Shown here: one piece after another, positions 1 to 8,354 of the stretch
Layout of the letters: each line of letters starts with the position of its first letter
How positions within the stretch are numbered: the stretch's first letter is position 1
Source: Kofleriaceae bacterium
GTDB taxonomy: Bacteria > Myxococcota_A > Polyangia > Haliangiales > Haliangiaceae
NCBI GenBank assembly: GCA_025357755.1
Contig: JANXOP010000243.1
Span: 1 to 47,289 of the forward strand
Reading direction: 5' to 3'
DNA length: 47,289 nt
Program-made: the position numbers and the translations under genes
Notes under the pieces: generated by a model
What the model was told of the DNA's origin: nothing
The model's input: the letters and a program-made list of their open reading frames with translations, nothing else
Databases searched by the model: none

Positions 1-429
1 ACGACCGTTACCGTCGCCGAAGCCGCCCATCGCGCGCTCGCGATCCCGGCCCTCGGGTTTCCTGTCACGGTCCGCAACACGCGCCGGACCGTCGGCAAGA
101 TCCTGGTGGGGGCCGCTGGCGTGACATTCGGGACCAGCGTCGTCATCGCGGCGATCGGGCATTCGCGCTGGAGCGACGCGACGAAGAATTGCCCGAAGGA
201 CGACCTTGGCACGCTGTCGTGTCCGCAGGCCGACTACGACAAAGCCAAGAGCGGGATCACGCTCGGTAACGTCGGCACCGGCCTCGCGGTCGCGAGCGGC
301 GTCATCGTCCTCGCGGGCGCGGCGCTGTGGCTGTTGTCGCCGAACCCGACGCTCCACGAACATCCGATCGCACTCGTGCCCATGCTCTCGCCGACCGAGG
401 CTGGGCTCGCCGCGATCACGCGGTTCTGA
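1..429 (+). CDS. C-terminal part of secreted/membrane protein, paralogue of the next gene (5' end outside window)
   Basis: The reading frame is open from the first base and stops at 429, so only the last 142 residues are visible. The segment has two hydrophobic stretches (around VGKILVGAAGVTFGTSVVIAAI and GTGLAVASGVIVLAGAALWLL) flanking a polar loop with two Cys, and ends in PMLSPTEAGLAAITRF. The end of the next gene has the same plan, two helices around a Cys-containing loop and a tail PTLTPDGVGLAAVGHF, so the two are tandem paralogues. By analogy the missing N-terminus probably holds a signal peptide, TPR and a PEGA-like domain. Role unknown. Confidence 0.75.
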   Translation, partial: TTVTVAEAAHRALAIPALGFPVTVRNTRRTVGKILVGAAGVTFGTSVVIAAIGHSRWSDATKNCPKDDLGTLSCPQADYDKAKSGITLGNVGTGLAVASGVIVLAGAALWLLSPNPTLHEHPIALVPMLSPTEAGLAAITRF

Positions 430-477
430 TCGTCCGAAACCGCACCGCGGCCGGCGTCCGTGGGATACTGGGTGTAG

Positions 478-1440
478 ATGATTCGGGGATCTGTCGTAGT
501 CGCGGCGTTGCTAGTGGCGATCACGTCGGCGCACGCCGACCCGTCGAGCCAGAAGAGGGCTGACGACCTGTTCGCGCAAGGTCGCAAGCTGATCGAGGCC
601 CACGACGACATCGGCGCCTGCAACAAGTTCAACGAGGCCATCAAGCTCGACCCGGACGCCGCGGGCACGATGCTCAACCTCGGCCTGTGTAACCAAAATC
701 TCAAGAAGTACCGGCTCGCGTTGCGCTGGTTTCGCAAGGCGCAGAACCGCGCGCACGAGACGAACCTGCCCGAGTACGAGCTCGCGGCCGGAACGCGCAC
801 GAAGGACCTCGTCGATCTCGTCGCGACGATCAAGATCGAGCTCTCGGCGACCACGCCGCCCGATGCGCGCGTCCGGCTCGATGGTGAAGAGATCTACGCC
901 GCGGACTTTCTGCACGTCGAGATCGACAGCGGTCATCACGTCCTCGATGCCGCCGCCGCCGATCACAAGCCGCAACATCAAGAGTTCGACGTCGTCGGCA
1001 AGGGCGGCCAGACCATCGCCATCGACCTCGTCCCCGGGGACAACTCGGTCATCGTCGATCGCGGCGCGGATCGTCGGCGCAATGCGATCCTCACCGCCTC
1101 GGTTGGTGGTGCGTTCCTCGTAGGCGCCGGCGTGATCTCGGTGATCGCGCGCGTCCACTACGGTCACTGCGTCAGCAGCGGCACGCTCACGCCGAACACC
1201 ACCGCCATGCCGACCAAATGCCCTGGCACGGACGACGCCGCGGCCCGTAACTACGCGAACGACCAACAGCACCTCGCGCGCTACTGGGGCACGTCGTTCT
1301 TCGTCGTCGGCGCCGCGGCCGTGGGCGTCGCGACGTACATCTACCTGACCGCGCCACAGCGCGAGCGGATCAACCAGACCGTGTGGGTGCCGACGTTGAC
1401 GCCCGACGGTGTCGGCCTCGCGGCCGTCGGTCACTTCTAG
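478..1440 (+). CDS. Secreted TPR / PEGA-like protein with two C-terminal membrane helices
   Basis: This is a 320-residue protein that starts with a cleavable-looking signal peptide (MIRGSVVVAALLVAITSAHA). A TPR region at about 25-90 follows (ADDLFAQGRKLIEAHDD, then NLGLCNQNLKKYRLALRWFRKA). Next is a beta-rich stretch at about 120-195 that resembles PEGA domains (ATTPPDARVRLDGEEIY). The C-terminus has two hydrophobic helices, near 205-225 and 265-290, around a Cys-containing loop. The layout is common among myxobacterial envelope proteins of unknown function. It lies 48 bp after its paralogue on the same strand, so the pair is probably co-transcribed. The start at 478 is chosen because it gives the signal peptide. 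Confidence 0.8.
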   Translation: MIRGSVVVAALLVAITSAHADPSSQKRADDLFAQGRKLIEAHDDIGACNKFNEAIKLDPDAAGTMLNLGLCNQNLKKYRLALRWFRKAQNRAHETNLPEYELAAGTRTKDLVDLVATIKIELSATTPPDARVRLDGEEIYAADFLHVEIDSGHHVLDAAAADHKPQHQEFDVVGKGGQTIAIDLVPGDNSVIVDRGADRRRNAILTASVGGAFLVGAGVISVIARVHYGHCVSSGTLTPNTTAMPTKCPGTDDAAARNYANDQQHLARYWGTSFFVVGAAAVGVATYIYLTAPQRERINQTVWVPTLTPDGVGLAAVGHF

Positions 1441-2184
1441 CTACGCGGCGAACCAGCTGTCGGGCGCGAGGGCCGCGGCGCGCTCGCGATGCTTGTCGGC
1501 GATCGCGTGCTGGCCATCCGCCGCAGCCGCGCGTGCCGCGTAGTGATGTGCGAGGGCGCGCGTGCTCTGACCGGCACGCACGTCATCGATGACCTTCTGG
1601 AGCACCTCGAGCGCCTCGCCATGCTTGCGCTCGGCGGTGAGGACCTTGCCGGTCGCGAGCCGCGCCGCGATATGCGACTCCGCTTGCAGGCGCGGATCGA
1701 GGCGCGCGAGCTCGGGATCGAGGGTCGGCAATAGCTCGCGTGCTTTCGCGACCTCGCCGGTCTCGACGAGCGCGCCGATCTTCACGGTCGTGACCTGCAC
1801 GCGCTCGCGCGGCTTGATCGGCGTGACACTCGCGAGTGCGGCGAGGGCCTCGGTCCACTGGCCGTGCATCTCGTGCGCGATCGCGCGGTACATCGGGCGG
1901 CCATCGATCTGGGTGATCCGAGCGACGTCGCCGATCGCGATCGCGCGGGTCATCGCGGCCGATTTGGTGAGCGTGCGAAACAGCCACCACATCACCAGCA
2001 CGAACGCGAGCCCGATCGACATCCACGCCCAGCCGGTCGCATCGGTCTCCGAGGTCAACGCCAGGACGATGTACGCGATCGTCATGATCACCGGGACGAA
2101 CCAGCTCGCGATGAACGACCACAGCTTGCCGTTGTGGCCGAGGAAGCCGCCGGTCGACGTGGTCTCTGGTGGGTGAGTGGTCAT
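1441..2184 (-). CDS. Membrane-anchored TPR protein
   Basis: This is a 247-residue protein with two closely spaced transmembrane helices near residues 22-45 (WSFIASWFVPVIMTIAYIVL) and 50-70 (GWAWMSIGLAFVLVMWWLF). A soluble, helical TPR-like half follows (AIAHEMHGQWTEALAALASV, then ALEVLQKVIDDVRAGQSTRAL). The start at 2184 is chosen because its ATG overlaps the stop of the DAHP synthase gene (ATGA), and the longer upstream reading would run deep into that gene. It is the last gene of a three-gene minus-strand unit. No catalytic motif is visible, and a scaffolding role would be a guess. Confidence 0.8.
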   Translation of the reverse strand: MTTHPPETTSTGGFLGHNGKLWSFIASWFVPVIMTIAYIVLALTSETDATGWAWMSIGLAFVLVMWWLFRTLTKSAAMTRAIAIGDVARITQIDGRPMYRAIAHEMHGQWTEALAALASVTPIKPRERVQVTTVKIGALVETGEVAKARELLPTLDPELARLDPRLQAESHIAARLATGKVLTAERKHGEALEVLQKVIDDVRAGQSTRALAHHYAARAAAADGQHAIADKHRERAAALAPDSWFAA

Positions 2185-3515
2185 TTCGCACGCATCCGCT
2201 TCGCGATCCGCATCGCGAGCTCGAGGGCCTGTTCGTAGTTGAGCCGTGGATCGACGCGAGTCTTGTACGCACGCTCGAGCCCGATCTCGTCGAGCCCACG
2301 CGCACCACCGATGCACTCGGTGACATCTTCACCGGTGAGCTCGATGTGGACGCCGCCGAGGTGCGAGCCGAGCGACTCGTGCAGCTCGAAGCTGGTCTCG
2401 AGCTCGCGCAGGATCTTGTCGAACCGGCGGGTCTTGATCCCCTGCGGTGTGGTCTCGGTGTTCCCGTGCATCGGATCGCACGTCCACAGCACGGTGCGGC
2501 CCTCGCCCTTCACCGCGGCGACCAACGCCGGCAGCTTCTCGCCGACCTGGTCCGCACCCATCCTCGCGATCAGCGTGATCCGGCCCGGCAGGCGCTGCGG
2601 ATCGAGCACCTCGAGGAGGCCGCGCAACCAGTCGATCGTCATCGCGGGGCCGACCTTGATGGCGATCGGGTTCTGGATGCCGCGGAAGAACTCGACGTGC
2701 GCACCATCGAGCTGCGCCGTGCGCATCCCGATCCACGGGAAGTGGGTCGACAGGTTGTAGTGACCGGTGCGGCGCGGCACGGTGCGGGTCTGCGCTTGCT
2801 CGTACGGCAACGCGAGCGCTTCGTGGGAGGTGTACAGCGTGACCCGGCGGAGCACCTCGTTCTCGACGCCGGTGATCGCGGACAGGAAGTTCAGCGACTC
2901 GCGGATCGAGCTGACGATGTGCTCGTATTGCTCCGCGTTCGGCGAGCCGTGCGCGAACGAGACATCCCACTGTTCGGGGTGATGAAGATCCGCGAAGCCA
3001 CCATCCGTGAGGCCGCGGATGAAGTTGAGCGTGAGCGCGGCACGCTCGTAGCCGCGCAACATGAGCTCGGGATCCGGCTCGCGATCCGCGGCGGTGAACG
3101 GATTGCGATTGACGTTGTCGCCGCGGTACGCGGGCAACGTGACCTCGCCCCGGGTCTCGGTGTCGGCCGAGCGCGGCTTCGCATACTGGCCCGCGATCCG
3201 ACCGACGCGGATCACGGGCTTCCGCGTGCCGTGCACGAGCACGAGCGACATCTGCAAGAGGATCTTCAGCTTCGCGGCGATCGGCTCGCTGCGGCAATCG
3301 TCGAAGCTCTCCGCACAATCGCCGCCCTGCAAGAGGAACGCTTCGCCCTTCGCGGCCTTCGCGAGGTCCGCCCGCAGGTTCTCGACTTCCCACGACGTGA
3401 CGAGCGGCGGCAGCTGGGCCATCTGTTCGAGCACGTTCGCGAGCTTGACCGGATCGCCGTACGCGACTTGTTGCTGCGCGGGGCGCTCCTGCCAGCTCTT
3501 CGGTGACCACGTCAT
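2181..3515 (-). CDS. 3-deoxy-7-phosphoheptulonate (DAHP) synthase, class II
   Basis: This 444-residue enzyme would condense phosphoenolpyruvate and erythrose 4-phosphate to DAHP, the first step of the shikimate pathway in the cytoplasm. Class II (plant/mycobacterial type) hallmarks are visible along the whole length: FLLQGGDCAESF, RVGRIAGQYAKPRS, LPAYRGDNVN, YTSHEALALPYEQAQTR, HFPWIGMRTAQLDGAHVEF, GIQNPIAIKVGP, and WTCDPMHGNTE near the metal site. Length is normal for the family. The ATG at 3515 forms a TGATG overlap with the stop of the upstream nucleotidase gene, which fixes the start and implies translational coupling. The stop overlaps the start of the TPR gene. Confidence 0.95.
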   Translation of the reverse strand: MTWSPKSWQERPAQQQVAYGDPVKLANVLEQMAQLPPLVTSWEVENLRADLAKAAKGEAFLLQGGDCAESFDDCRSEPIAAKLKILLQMSLVLVHGTRKPVIRVGRIAGQYAKPRSADTETRGEVTLPAYRGDNVNRNPFTAADREPDPELMLRGYERAALTLNFIRGLTDGGFADLHHPEQWDVSFAHGSPNAEQYEHIVSSIRESLNFLSAITGVENEVLRRVTLYTSHEALALPYEQAQTRTVPRRTGHYNLSTHFPWIGMRTAQLDGAHVEFFRGIQNPIAIKVGPAMTIDWLRGLLEVLDPQRLPGRITLIARMGADQVGEKLPALVAAVKGEGRTVLWTCDPMHGNTETTPQGIKTRRFDKILRELETSFELHESLGSHLGGVHIELTGEDVTECIGGARGLDEIGLERAYKTRVDPRLNYEQALELAMRIAKRMRAK

Positions 3516-5269
3516 CAGTCCGGCTCCTCGACCTTTTGCGTCTTCGATCCGCCACACAGCAGCGGTCGCTTGCCTTCGTACTGCAGCCGCGGATGTGCTG
3601 GCGTGTAGATCTTTTCGGGGTCGAGCGTGCCCTTCTTCTTGCGCAGCACGTCGGCCATCGCGTCGCGCACGATCACGTCGGTCGGCTTGATCGAGCCTTC
3701 GGGCAGCTTCAACCGCCCGAACACGCCGTCGCCACCCGAGGCCAAGAAATCGGTCGTCGCGACCACGTACTTGGCTTCGTCGGCGAGCAGGCGCTTGCCG
3801 ACCTTGATCTCGAGATCGAGCGCGCCGTTCTTGCACGCGGCCTTCACCGTGATGCCGCCCCACGAGAAGATGCCGCTATCGCGCTGGAGGTTCGTCGTGA
3901 GCAACCGGCGGATGTGCTTGCCCTGCACGGTGACCAGCGCGAACCGGTTGTCGAACGGCATCGCCTCGAACAGCTTGCCGTACGTGAGCGGGCCCGACGT
4001 GATGTCGGCGCGCAGGCCGCCGCCGTTCGTCATCGCGATCTCGGCATCCGGCCGAGCCGCGAGCATCAGGTCGGTGAACCAGTTGCCCTCGACCGATTCG
4101 GTCTTGTACGCGCGCGTGACCGGACCGTTCAGCATCACGCCGAGGCTCGCGTTGCGACGGTCGGCGGTGCGATCCATCGCGCTATCGACGATCTTCTGGA
4201 CCTCGGCATCGGCGACGACCGGTTTGCCTTCGTAATCGCCAGGGTGGCACTCGGTGAGCTCGGCTGGATTGCCCTCCGAATCGATCGGGCACATCAACTT
4301 CGGCTTGTGGATCGTGACCGCCGAGACATGCGTTTCGGTGACGCGCAGATCGACGCGCCCGAAGCCGCGCCCCGAGGACCACGACTCGATCACCGCCATG
4401 CCATCGATGCGATGCGCGATCGCGGCGTGGGTGTGACCTGCAACGACGACATCGACCAGCCCGCGCGGCACGTCGCCGAGGACCTTGAACAGCTCTTCGT
4501 TGGTATCGCAGCTCGTGAGGTCATCGGCCTTCGTGTTGTCCTTGCACGAGCTGCCGATGTGGCTGACCAAGACGACGATCTGCGCGCCGCGATCGCGCAG
4601 CGCCTTGGCTTCATCGGCGATGTACTTCGCGGTCGGCTGGGCCATCTTGAGGCCCACGAAGTTCGCGGCCATCGTGGTGTACGGCGTCGATTCGGTGCTC
4701 GCCCCGAGGATCCCGATCTGCGCGCCCGCGACCGTGACCATCGTGGATGCCGGCATGTTCGGCCACTTGATCCGCTGCCCGCTCTGCTCGTCGACGATGT
4801 TCGTGACGAGGAAGGGAAACCTTGCCTCGGCCGCACGCGCCTTGAGCGCGCCGCGAGGATCTTGCTCCGGCGTCTTTGCGATCACTTGATCACCTTCGGG
4901 ACCGTAGTCGAACTCGTGGTTGCCGACCGCACTCGCGGCGTAGCCGAGCTGGTTGTACGCCTTCACCACATCGGCGCCCTCGGCGAGGTTCGATTCGAGC
5001 GTGCCCTGGAACAGATCGCCAGCATCGACCAGCACCACGCCACCACCATCGGCCGCGCGCGCCGCACGCAGGTTGTCGAGAAAGCCGCCGAGCAGTGGCA
5101 ACCGGCTGAGCGCGCCGTGCAGATCGTTCGTGCCGACGATCGAGATCGTGCGCGTGCCCTTTTTCAGCGCCGGAGGTGGGCCCTCGTGAACCGCGTGGCG
5201 CTCGCGCGCCGGCGGGGTGGTCCCACCGCATGCCACGGCGAGTACACAGGACGCGACGAGCACCTTCAT
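3515..5269 (-). CDS. 5'-nucleotidase / metallophosphoesterase lipoprotein (UshA/CpdB-like)
   Basis: This is a 584-residue predicted lipoprotein with a short signal and lipobox LAVAC (Cys14), so it is probably periplasmic or surface anchored. The calcineurin-like metallophosphoesterase core carries the dimetal ligands in order: TNDLHG (47-52), VDAGDLFQGT (81-90), GNHEFDYG (116-123), LVSHIG and GHTHA. The C-terminal 5'-nucleotidase domain has the family signature TNGGGLRADI, then LLTTNLQR and ASGGDGV. The likely substrates are nucleotides or cyclic nucleotides taken apart outside the cytoplasm. It is the first gene of the unit with DAHP synthase, and its link to aromatic biosynthesis is not obvious. 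Confidence 0.92.
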   Translation of the reverse strand: MKVLVASCVLAVACGGTTPPARERHAVHEGPPPALKKGTRTISIVGTNDLHGALSRLPLLGGFLDNLRAARAADGGGVVLVDAGDLFQGTLESNLAEGADVVKAYNQLGYAASAVGNHEFDYGPEGDQVIAKTPEQDPRGALKARAAEARFPFLVTNIVDEQSGQRIKWPNMPASTMVTVAGAQIGILGASTESTPYTTMAANFVGLKMAQPTAKYIADEAKALRDRGAQIVVLVSHIGSSCKDNTKADDLTSCDTNEELFKVLGDVPRGLVDVVVAGHTHAAIAHRIDGMAVIESWSSGRGFGRVDLRVTETHVSAVTIHKPKLMCPIDSEGNPAELTECHPGDYEGKPVVADAEVQKIVDSAMDRTADRRNASLGVMLNGPVTRAYKTESVEGNWFTDLMLAARPDAEIAMTNGGGLRADITSGPLTYGKLFEAMPFDNRFALVTVQGKHIRRLLTTNLQRDSGIFSWGGITVKAACKNGALDLEIKVGKRLLADEAKYVVATTDFLASGGDGVFGRLKLPEGSIKPTDVIVRDAMADVLRKKKGTLDPEKIYTPAHPRLQYEGKRPLLCGGSKTQKVEEPD

Positions 5270-5398
5270 GCGGCCGGACTTTACGCGATCGATGCACTAA
5301 CCGCACGGAACTAAACTCGATCTTCGGTCGCGCGGCAGTTTGTCCCGGGTGAATAGAGCGCGTTACATTGCGTCGAACGTTCGCCTTAAGGAGGATTG

Positions 5399-6730
5399 AT
5401 GAGATCTCAGCTCTATCGATGGCTTGTCACCAGTAGCCTTGCCGGCGCGACGCTCGTGGGCGTCGCGGGCACGAGCTCCGCTCAAGTAGTCCGCGATCAT
5501 CGCGGCGGCGGAGGTGTCTCGGTCACGGGCACTGTCAACGTCGATGTCCCGCGCGAGGCGCCACCGCCGCCGCGCGAAGAGCCCGAGCGCGTACGCGGTC
5601 GTGCAGGCTTCCAGTGGCGGACGGGCCGCTGGGATTGGAACCACGGCAAGTGGGCGTGGCGCGCCGGTGGCTGGGAGCGCGAGCGTCGCGGCAAGCGCTG
5701 GCGCGAAGCGAAGTGGGAGAACCGCAACGGTGCGTGGGTGCTCGCGGAAGGCGATTGGGAAGATGCCCCGATGCAGCCGCAAGCCGCACCGCCGTCGCCG
5801 CGCGAAGAGAGGTTCGAAGCGCGCAATGGCTTCCTCTGGATCCGGGGCCGCTGGGATTGGCGCAACGGTGACTGGGCGTGGACGCCGGGTCACTACGAGC
5901 GCGAGCGCGCGAACAAGAGATGGCGCGAAGCGACCTGGGAGAACCGCAACGGTCAGTGGGTGATGGTCGACGGTGGTTGGATCGACGCGCCGCTCGCCCC
6001 GAGCGCGGCACCACCACCGCTCCGCGAAGAACATTGGGATACGCGCCCGGGCCAGGTCTGGGTCAAGGGTCGCTGGGATTGGCACAACGGTGACTGGGCG
6101 TGGGTCCCGGGTCACATGGAGCGCGAGCGTCGCGGCAAGCGCTGGCGGGAAGCGAACTGGGAGAACCGCAACGGTCAGTGGGTGCTGAACGATGGTGGCT
6201 GGCAGGACGACGCGCCGGCTCCGGTCGTTCAAGGTGCGCCACCGTCGCCGCGCGAGGAGCAGTTCGCGCAGCGCTCGGGCTTCCTCTGGATCCGCGGTCG
6301 CTGGGACTGGAAGAACGGTAACTACGAGTGGGTTCCTGGTCACTACGAGCGCGAGCGCGCGAACCAGGTGTGGAACGAAGGTCGCTGGGAGCAGCGCAAC
6401 GGTCAGTGGTTCTTCGTCGAAGGATCGTGGGGCAATCGCGCATCGCCGCCTCCGCCGCCGCAGCCGCAATACAACCCGCCGCCGCAGCCGTACAACCCGC
6501 CGCCGCCGCCGCAGCCGGTGCAACCCGCACCGCCGCCGCCGCAAGCCGAGAACTATGGCGCCCCGCGCGCCGGGTTCGTGTGGGCGCGTGGTCACTGGGG
6601 TTGGAGCGAAAACTCCTACCAGTGGATCGCGGGTCACTGGGAGCGCGAGCGTGCGAACCGAGCGTGGGCCGAAGGTCACTGGGACCTCAACGGCAACGTC
6701 TGGGTCTACACCGAAGGCGGCTGGCGCTAA
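5399..6730 (+). CDS. Secreted WxxGxW-repeat protein (YXWGXW family)
   Basis: This is a 443-residue secreted protein with a signal peptide ending near TSSAQV (about residue 29). It carries five tandem modules, each shaped like GFxWxxGRWDWxxGxWxWxxGHxERERxxxxWxxxxWexRNGQWVxxxGxW. Their first Trp sits at about residues 73, 147, 221, 297 and 395. Modules 1-4 are spaced 74-76 residues by PPSPREE-type linkers. A Pro/Gln/Tyr/Asn-rich linker at about 349-385 separates module 5. The ATG at 5399 follows a strong Shine-Dalgarno (AAGGAGG, 5388-5394), and the in-frame TTG at 5396 is not needed. WxxGxW repeats occur in secreted proteins of Gram-negative bacteria; their role is poorly defined. Confidence 0.88.
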   Translation: MRSQLYRWLVTSSLAGATLVGVAGTSSAQVVRDHRGGGGVSVTGTVNVDVPREAPPPPREEPERVRGRAGFQWRTGRWDWNHGKWAWRAGGWERERRGKRWREAKWENRNGAWVLAEGDWEDAPMQPQAAPPSPREERFEARNGFLWIRGRWDWRNGDWAWTPGHYERERANKRWREATWENRNGQWVMVDGGWIDAPLAPSAAPPPLREEHWDTRPGQVWVKGRWDWHNGDWAWVPGHMERERRGKRWREANWENRNGQWVLNDGGWQDDAPAPVVQGAPPSPREEQFAQRSGFLWIRGRWDWKNGNYEWVPGHYERERANQVWNEGRWEQRNGQWFFVEGSWGNRASPPPPPQPQYNPPPQPYNPPPPPQPVQPAPPPPQAENYGAPRAGFVWARGHWGWSENSYQWIAGHWERERANRAWAEGHWDLNGNVWVYTEGGWR

Positions 6731-6981
6731 CTAACTAAGCAGGATCGCGCGGCTTGCGATCCACGCTTTGATGACCGATCCCCGGAGGGTCATCGTCGCG
6801 TGGTCGTGGCTCGAACCAACGGTCAGGCCATCCGCCCCGCGCGTCGTCGCCAGCAGCGCGTCGCACGGCACGCTCGAACCCAGCCCATCGACGTGACGCC
6901 ATCCTCGGTCTGATCGAGGCATTTTGCGCTGCGTACTTCGCTGGCGGCGAGGCGGATCAGGGTCGTGCGCGGCACCAGCTG
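6731..6981 (+). other. Region between repeat protein and HNH gene, with remnant coding sequence
   Basis: No intact gene is visible here. The last 90 bases read in the HNH frame as plausible protein (AILGLIEAFCAAYF, then GGEADQGRARH), so they probably belong to the lost N-terminal part of that gene. The first 160 bases show nothing recognisable in any frame. Confidence 0.45.
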
Positions 6982-7662
6982 ATGATCACGATCTGCGAGC
7001 AATGCAACCAGGGCTGGCAAGACGCCGCGGGCCGGGTGATCGCGATCGATGCGGTCGATGTCGAGCGCGCCCAATGCGATGCGCAGCGGATCGGATCAGA
7101 TCGCGAACCCGCGCGCGCGACGCAAGACATCGCGCCGATGGTGCGGCGGTTCGTGCAGCGTCGAGATCACGGGAAATGCTGTGTTCCGGGTTGTCGCGCC
7201 TCGCGTAACGTCGATCTCCATCACGTGGTACATCGCGAGCATGGCGGCGGCCACGAGGCCGAGAATTTGACCCTCACCTGCTCGGCACACCATCGCGCCC
7301 TGCATGAAGGCAAGCTTCAGATCACGGGCTCGGCGCCGAACCTCACGATCACCTATGTGAATCCACCTGCCTCGTCGCCAGCGCTCGCGGTCGCGCCGGC
7401 GATCGATGCGAGCGAGGCGCTCCGTTGCGACCGTGCGGCGCGCCTTCAACCGCGCGTCGCAGGACCGACGCCCCCCGTGGGGCGTTCGAAGTTCGAGAGC
7501 GTTGTCGCCGTGACGCAGGCAAAGCAAGCGCTGACCAGCCTCGGCTTCAGGAAAGCCGAGGCTGCGCGCTATGTCGACCAGGCACTCGCGAAGGTCCACA
7601 GGCCTGACCTCGAGCTGCTGATCCGTACAGCCCTCGCGTGTTCGCGGCAGGGAGTGACCTAG
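6982..7662 (+). CDS. HNH endonuclease-domain protein, probably 5'-truncated
   Basis: The clear part is an HNH module: RRDHGKCCVPGCRASRNVDLHHVVHREHGGGHEAENLTLTCSAHHRALHEG in pieces, with the Cys pair (CCVPGC), the LHHV histidines and the final SAHH. The C-terminal segment (ALTSLGFRKAEAARYVDQAL) resembles the small RuvA-C-like helical domain often found at the end of myxobacterial HNH proteins. The same frame stays open and protein-like back to about 6892 (DAILGLIEAF, then RHQLMIT) but has no ATG before 6982 and is closed by stops at 6769-6774. Family members usually have a longer N-terminal half, so this is probably a decayed gene whose front has been lost. It may not be functional. Confidence 0.65.
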   Translation: MITICEQCNQGWQDAAGRVIAIDAVDVERAQCDAQRIGSDREPARATQDIAPMVRRFVQRRDHGKCCVPGCRASRNVDLHHVVHREHGGGHEAENLTLTCSAHHRALHEGKLQITGSAPNLTITYVNPPASSPALAVAPAIDASEALRCDRAARLQPRVAGPTPPVGRSKFESVVAVTQAKQALTSLGFRKAEAARYVDQALAKVHRPDLELLIRTALACSRQGVT

Positions 7663-7685
7663 CCTGCTCTCCAGCAGCGCCGATG

Positions 7686-7705
7686 ACCGGGTCAACTAGC
7701 CCGGT
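7686..7705. terminator. Weak inverted repeat between convergent genes
   Basis: ACCGGG (7686-7691) and CCCGGT (7700-7705) form a 6-bp stem with an 8-base loop. It lies between the end of the HNH gene and the end of the convergent secreted-protein gene. There is no T-run on either side, so its role as a terminator is uncertain. Confidence 0.25.
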
Positions 7706-7735
7706 TCGTATGATCCTCGACCTGCGCGATTCTAA

Positions 7736-8245
7736 TTAGAAGCGCTTCTCGAGCACCGAGACGTTGACCTCGGTCATGCCTTCATTGCGATAGCTATCGC
7801 GGCTGACCTGGACGTTCGGTAGCTCGAGCTCGAGGTTGTGACCTTGCAGCGCGAGCTGCAGCTTCGCCTTCACGACGGCCTTGCCGTCGGCGAACATCAC
7901 GTTGCCATCGAAGTTCACCGTCAGGTGCTCGTTGCCGTGGCCGAGGTGAAGCTGCGCGCGCCGACCGCGACCGTCGATGTGAAAGTTCGCGACGTGGTGC
8001 GAGGCCTCATCAAGGTGGTTGCCGAAGTGGTTGCCCGCGTCCGAGACCTTGTCGGTGATCCGCTGCTCGAGGGTCAGCCCGGTATCGGCGGGGACACTGG
8101 GCCACAGCTGATCGAGCGTGAGCAGCGCGTCATCGGAAGTCTCGAGGCTCGGGAGGTTCGGCGCCTCGGGCGGCGTCGCGCTCGCGACCGAGGACAAACC
8201 CACCACGATCAGGCCGACGAGCACGGTGCTTCCCACGATCCGCAT
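7736..8245 (-). CDS. Secreted His-rich protein of unknown function
   Basis: This is a 169-residue protein with a clear signal peptide (MRIVGSTVLVGLIVVGLSSVASA) and no membrane helix after it. The middle of the mature protein has eight His in roughly 40 residues (NHFGNHLDEASHHVANFHID, then AQLHLGHGNEHL). The rest is predicted beta-rich (LTVNFDGNVMFADGKAVVKAKLQLAL). I recognise no family. It is divergent from a copper-type monooxygenase-like lipoprotein with a 109-bp shared upstream region. A periplasmic metal-binding role is therefore possible, but this rests only on composition and position. Confidence 0.75.
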   Translation of the reverse strand: MRIVGSTVLVGLIVVGLSSVASATPPEAPNLPSLETSDDALLTLDQLWPSVPADTGLTLEQRITDKVSDAGNHFGNHLDEASHHVANFHIDGRGRRAQLHLGHGNEHLTVNFDGNVMFADGKAVVKAKLQLALQGHNLELELPNVQVSRDSYRNEGMTEVNVSVLEKRF

Positions 8246-8354
8246 CGTGTCAACGCGAGGCCTGGATGTATGTGAGCCGACCTACAAATGGCGTCCGGAA
8301 ATGACAGGTTGTCGCCTTTTGCCAGGCTATGTACAGTCCCGGCCGAGGGAACCC

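Noticed and set aside
2169..5314. Long plus-strand open frames opposite the DAHP synthase and nucleotidase genes
   Set aside because: Their composition is Arg/Asp/Ala/Val-rich without motifs, while the minus strand has two well-defined enzymes with overlapping starts and stops.
6769..6900. Intact small gene between the WxxGxW gene and the HNH gene
   Set aside because: No frame has a start, ribosome binding site and protein-like composition together.
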